Below, in pieces: positions 60,676 through 64,000 of a stretch of DNA of 64,000 nucleotides (the first letter of the stretch is position 1; the number at the start of each line of letters is the position of its first letter). The notes under the pieces are model-generated. The model was not told the DNA's origin, did no database searches, and saw only the letters and a list, made by a program, of their open reading frames with translations. The DNA is from Lachnospiraceae bacterium. Lineage in GTDB: Bacteria; Bacillota; Clostridia; Lachnospirales; Lachnospiraceae. The translations under genes and the position numbers were made by a program. The stretch spans positions 1 through 64,000 of the forward strand of contig JAUNGG010000012.1 of assembly GCA_030524635.1 (NCBI GenBank). The letters run 5' to 3'.

Positions 60676-61830
60676 CTACAGCAGCTCCCGGAACACCTCC
60701 TCAAGCTCTGCCTTATCCGGCTGATAAATGTTATGGCTTAAGCTGCCGTCCAGCAGGGTCTTATCCGCCAGCACTGGAATATCCTCCGCCTTCACTCCTA
60801 GCTCCATCAAAGGACGCTTCGTGCCTGCCGCCCTGGAAAGCGCCTCGATCCTTGTAATCAAGTACTCTGCCTGCTCCTTCTCTTCCATTCCGTCACTTTC
60901 CACAGGAAACACTGCCCGGCAAAGCATAGCATACCGTTTCTGTGCCCGAAGATCCTTGCTATTCAGCCGCGAGGCGGCAGGCATCAGGATGGCATTGCAC
61001 AGTCCGTGAGGCAGATCATACAAGGCACTCAGCTGATGGGACATGGAATGGACCAGGCCGCAGCCTGCGTTTCCAAAGGCGATTCCAGCAAGGAACTGTG
61101 CCACTGCCATACCCTCCCTGGACTCCATATCTGGACTGCAGACAGCATGCTCCAGATGGCAAAAAATCAGGCGGACGGCAGCTGCAGCCAGCTCTGAGGT
61201 GATCAATGTGCTATGGATGGAAACATAGGCCTCCACAGCGTGAGTCAGCGCATCCATTCCGGTTCCGGCTGTAAGAGAAGTGGGCATATCCATCATCAGC
61301 TGATAATCATCTACTGCCAGGACCGGCATCACATTCCGGTCGGAATTTCCGTACTTTTCATTTTTCGCTTCATCTACCACCACATACTTTGTGGTACATT
61401 CGCTCCCGGTGCCTGCTGTCGTGGTAACAGCAATCAGAGGGTAGATAAAACGGCTCCGGTCAATTCCCCGGTAATCCTCGATCATGCCGCCGTTTGCAGC
61501 CACCACAGAGATTGCCTTGGCACAGTCGTGAGCTGAGCCTCCTCCTATGGAGATCAGGAAATCACAGCTATTTTCCATGAATTCCCCAGCTCCTTGGTTC
61601 ACATTTCCTGTAGTGGGATTGGGCTTAAAACGGCTGAAAAAGCAAAATTCCGTTCCCTCCTTTTCCAGAATATCTGTCACCTTCCCCACAATATCCGTTG
61701 CTCTCAACTTGTCATCGGTTACAATAAGCGCCTTTTTTAAGCCTCGCCTCCGGATTTCTCTGCAGATTCCCTGAACACATCCGGCTCCAAATAATGCATG
61801 TCCAGGGGAGTAATATTCAAATAGATTCAT
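60676..61830 (-). CDS. Iron-containing alcohol dehydrogenase
   Basis: 384 residues. NAD(P)-dependent group III alcohol dehydrogenase: FGAGCVQGI near the N-terminus, SIGGGSAHDCAKA (nucleotide loop), TTTAGTGSECT, and the metal ligands in GMDALTHAVEAYVS and GLVHSMSHQLSALYDLPHG. It reduces an aldehyde or oxidises an alcohol. Its ATG overlaps the EutH stop by 4 bases, so the two act in one pathway. Confidence 0.92.
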   Translation of the reverse strand: MNLFEYYSPGHALFGAGCVQGICREIRRRGLKKALIVTDDKLRATDIVGKVTDILEKEGTEFCFFSRFKPNPTTGNVNQGAGEFMENSCDFLISIGGGSAHDCAKAISVVAANGGMIEDYRGIDRSRFIYPLIAVTTTAGTGSECTTKYVVVDEAKNEKYGNSDRNVMPVLAVDDYQLMMDMPTSLTAGTGMDALTHAVEAYVSIHSTLITSELAAAAVRLIFCHLEHAVCSPDMESREGMAVAQFLAGIAFGNAGCGLVHSMSHQLSALYDLPHGLCNAILMPAASRLNSKDLRAQKRYAMLCRAVFPVESDGMEEKEQAEYLITRIEALSRAAGTKRPLMELGVKAEDIPVLADKTLLDGSLSHNIYQPDKAELEEVFRELL

Positions 61831-62921
61831 CCCTTCACCTCTTTACTAAATTTATCATTTCTAGTCATCAAACAGGCAAGGATAACCGCTGCTCCGCCTC
61901 CTGCCAGCTTAGCCACTGTCACAGGCCCGATCATCCCAGGATCTATAGACTGTGTATAAGCATAATGAGCTGTGATAACGCTGATCGTACTGGTATACCA
62001 TGCCGCAGTCAGCACGATTCCTCTTCGATCCATGTCTTTGACCAGGACAAAAACCGATATCACATTCACACAGGAAATCGGAATGGCTGCCACTGCCACA
62101 TCGTTAATTCCCAAAAGCTTTCCAATTTTTAAAAATGGTCGGCGCATCAATCGGATGACCAGATAGGCAAGCGGAACACTTCCCAGCTGCACCACACACA
62201 TATCTGTTACGATCTTCAGGGCATCCCCGATGGGCTCCAGCCCGTTGATAAGGGAATATCCGGTTATATGAGCAAATGCAGCAAGTCCCAGACTTACAAT
62301 CGTAATGACTCTCAAAAACCGTGCAAAACACATAAAACCTCTGATCACCTTATTTTTTGAGATAAGGAAGCCTGCAATAACCAGCCCAGAAATCAGCGCT
62401 GCCGGCATAGTATTTAATAGCAGGACTGAGAAGGAAAGCCCCATAGCCAGCCCTCCCACCATGGCCCCCGCCGGCACAGCAACAAGGCCGATCATAATTC
62501 CCATAGCAAAATCATCCTTGTTTCTGCGGTCAATCAGACCTAAACCAATGGGTATCGTATATACCAGAGTAGCCCCAAGCGTGGAGGATACGATAAGGCC
62601 GGAATAAAGACCAAGCCTCCGGTCATCCGCCATCGCCATTGCCAGCGGATATCCACCCATGTTATTGGCAAGAATACAGCCAAACATGGCCGGATCAATC
62701 CCAAATGTCCGAAACAAGGGCGATACCACTGCTGCACAGCCTCTGCCAAGGAGAGGTGCCAGGCAGATGATTCCCACCATACTCAGCGCTGCCGGTCCCA
62801 TACATAGAAATCCCTCCTCAAACTTATCTCCCAGCTTCAGCCGGTTTCCAGCCACACAATCAGCAGCTCCGATCAGCGCTCCCAGCCCTATGATCAGATT
62901 CAATCCCATTTTAAATATCAT
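61827..62921 (-). CDS. eutH: EutH-like ethanolamine permease
   Basis: 364 residues, ten or eleven TM helices. It matches EutH of ethanolamine utilisation: LIGAADCVAGNRLKLGDKFEEGFLCMG, ILANNMGGYPLAMAMA, and FLVSKN-like FLISKNKVIRGF. EutH carries protonated ethanolamine or similar amino alcohols. No eutB, eutC or shell-protein gene is in view. Flanked by an amidohydrolase and an alcohol dehydrogenase, so the transported compound may be another amine or amino alcohol. Confidence 0.88.
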   Translation of the reverse strand: MIFKMGLNLIIGLGALIGAADCVAGNRLKLGDKFEEGFLCMGPAALSMVGIICLAPLLGRGCAAVVSPLFRTFGIDPAMFGCILANNMGGYPLAMAMADDRRLGLYSGLIVSSTLGATLVYTIPIGLGLIDRRNKDDFAMGIMIGLVAVPAGAMVGGLAMGLSFSVLLLNTMPAALISGLVIAGFLISKNKVIRGFMCFARFLRVITIVSLGLAAFAHITGYSLINGLEPIGDALKIVTDMCVVQLGSVPLAYLVIRLMRRPFLKIGKLLGINDVAVAAIPISCVNVISVFVLVKDMDRRGIVLTAAWYTSTISVITAHYAYTQSIDPGMIGPVTVAKLAGGGAAVILACLMTRNDKFSKEVKG

Positions 62922-62927
62922 TTTTCT

Positions 62928-64000
62928 TCACATCCCTGACAGCTGCCCACAAATCTGCTTGACCCGCCTGACCGCCTCATACATGACCCGTTCCCGGTCA
63001 ATGGTGAGAAACTCGCCATTCCTATAAACCGGCTTTCCATCAATGACTGTCATATACAGGTCCGAGCTTTGGGCTGAATATACCAAATTGGAGAGCAAAT
63101 CATGGACCGGAACCAGATGAGGCCGATCCAATTCCAGAATGATAAAATCAGCCCGATTTCCGGCTTTAATCACACCGCAGTCCAGTCTTCCCTGTGCCCG
63201 TGCGCCATTTATGGTCGCCATCTTCAAAACCTGCTCCGGTGCCAGGATCGTGGGATCCTGAAACCTTCCTTTCCCGGCCATGGCAGCCAGATGAATCTCC
63301 TCCATCATGTTCAGGTTGTTATTGCTGGCGGCGCCATCCGTAGCTATCACCACGTTAAGTCCCCGGTCCAGATAACGGCTGATTGGAGCAATACCGCTTC
63401 CCAGCTTCAAATTTGAGGAGATGCAATGAGAAATGACTGCCTCATGCTCTGCCATGATCTCCAGGTCCTCCTCTTCCAGCCACACGCAATGAGCTGCCAG
63501 TACCGGATTTTCAAACAGCCCGCAGCTTCGGAAATACTGCACCGGCGTCTGTCCGCCGTGACGCTTTTTACATTCCTCATGCTCTTTCTGTGATTCTGAA
63601 ATATGGGTATGTATCCGAAGCCCTTGATCCTTTGCAAAACCGACTGCCGCCCTTACCAGTGCATCAGTGGACGTATATTCCGCATGCAGACCAACATCTA
63701 CACGGATCCGGTCATCCTCCCGCTGCTTCACCTGCTTCCAAAGTTTTTCCATATCCTTCCAGCCCTTCAGCTCCTCCGGCCTCACATCGGGATCCGATGC
63801 CGAAAGACCATGACAGATATTGGCCTTCATTCCCGCCTCGTCCAACGCCTGTGCAATATCCATGATATGAAAATACATATCTGAAATCGACACACATCCT
63901 CCTGCTATCAGCTCCATCGCCCCCAAAAGCGCCCCATAATAGCAGTCCTCACCTGTCAGCTTCCTCTCAAATGGAAACATTTTCTTTGTCAGCCAGTCGC
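62928..64000 (-). CDS. TRZ/ATZ-type amidohydrolase (MTA/SAH deaminase-like), N-terminus off window
   Basis: About 357 residues are visible; the frame continues past the right edge (DWLTKK precedes MFPFERKLTGEDCYY). Features of the MtaD/AtzB-type deaminase family: HTHISESQKEHEECKK, VLAAHCVWLEEED, HCISSNLKLGSGIAPI, and the catalytic Asp in IATDGAASNNNLN. The usual substrate is S-adenosylhomocysteine or methylthioadenosine, but guanidine- and triazine-type amine hydrolases belong here too. Six bases separate it from eutH, suggesting a shared substrate pathway. Confidence 0.85.
   Translation of the reverse strand, partial: DWLTKKMFPFERKLTGEDCYYGALLGAMELIAGGCVSISDMYFHIMDIAQALDEAGMKANICHGLSASDPDVRPEELKGWKDMEKLWKQVKQREDDRIRVDVGLHAEYTSTDALVRAAVGFAKDQGLRIHTHISESQKEHEECKKRHGGQTPVQYFRSCGLFENPVLAAHCVWLEEEDLEIMAEHEAVISHCISSNLKLGSGIAPISRYLDRGLNVVIATDGAASNNNLNMMEEIHLAAMAGKGRFQDPTILAPEQVLKMATINGARAQGRLDCGVIKAGNRADFIILELDRPHLVPVHDLLSNLVYSAQSSDLYMTVIDGKPVYRNGEFLTIDRERVMYEAVRRVKQICGQLSGM

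Overview
The window reads as a piece of chromosome from an anaerobic gut Firmicute, most likely a Lachnospiraceae/Clostridia member. The signs are strong AGGAGG ribosome binding sites, dense operons, a mid-range G+C impression, purine riboswitches, stand-alone molybdenum hydroxylase operons, EutH and BspA-type leucine-rich repeat proteins. Genus cannot be fixed from the sequence. Almost everything is on the minus strand. No rRNA, tRNA, CRISPR array or intact insertion sequence was seen.

Layout. 1-5742: an oligopeptide ABC transporter operon (oppBCDF and a partial oppA) with its own promoter. 6012-6295: an orphan promoter-to-terminator unit that may be a small RNA. 6325-10733: a MATE pump, a LacI-type regulator, guanine deaminase and a deletion-broken NCS2 purine permease, preceded by two tandem guanine-class riboswitch aptamers (10873-11042). 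11084-14520: the first three-subunit molybdenum hydroxylase operon (XDH1). 14633-24597: molybdenum-cofactor and control genes: a tri-domain HTH/nucleotidyltransferase-like/HTH protein, a histidine phosphatase-HD fusion, a MocA-like cytidylyltransferase, a Crp/Fnr-type regulator, a TylF-like methyltransferase, MoeA, a FecCD-type metal or oxyanion importer and a small LRR protein. 24741-29996: XDH2, whose FAD subunit carries a whole GltD-like NAD(P)H oxidoreductase nested inside it. 30236-33646: a second TylF-like paralogue, an AT-rich ATPase plus PD-(D/E)XK nuclease pair that looks like a defence cassette, and a Cys-rich small protein. 33797-38029: XDH3 with a small membrane protein. 38286-38991: ferritin with a BFD-type [2Fe-2S] protein. 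39141-46384: a GH13 glucosidase, a two-component system, an ABC-2 exporter and a NEW3-domain surface protein. 46565-47714: a GNAT acetyltransferase and gene remnants. 47800-51568: an Rrf2 regulator and a transsulfuration/peptidase operon behind a Met-rich leader peptide and attenuator. 51678-60550: an LRR membrane protein, LysR, MATE, PepSY lipoprotein, AAA+ ATPase, inositol-phosphatase-like enzyme and a repeat-bearing DUF4397 protein. 60676-64000: iron-dependent alcohol dehydrogenase, EutH and a TRZ/ATZ-type amidohydrolase.

How it works together (inference). The centre of the window looks like a molybdenum-hydroxylase island. Three enzymes that need molybdopterin cytosine dinucleotide sit with genes for Mo insertion (MoeA), cytidylylation (MocA-like) and a candidate Mo/W importer. 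A 14-bp inverted repeat, consensus GTAG-N6-CTAC, occurs before the importer operon, XDH2, XDH3, the mocA-like gene and both TylF-like genes, and also before the Crp/Fnr gene itself. At several promoters it is centred about 42-43 bp upstream of the predicted start, the class II position of Crp/Fnr activators. This makes a coherent, apparently uncharacterised regulon. A separate guanine-controlled module (riboswitches, permease remnant, guanine deaminase) lies just downstream of XDH1 and suggests that XDH1 acts on purines.
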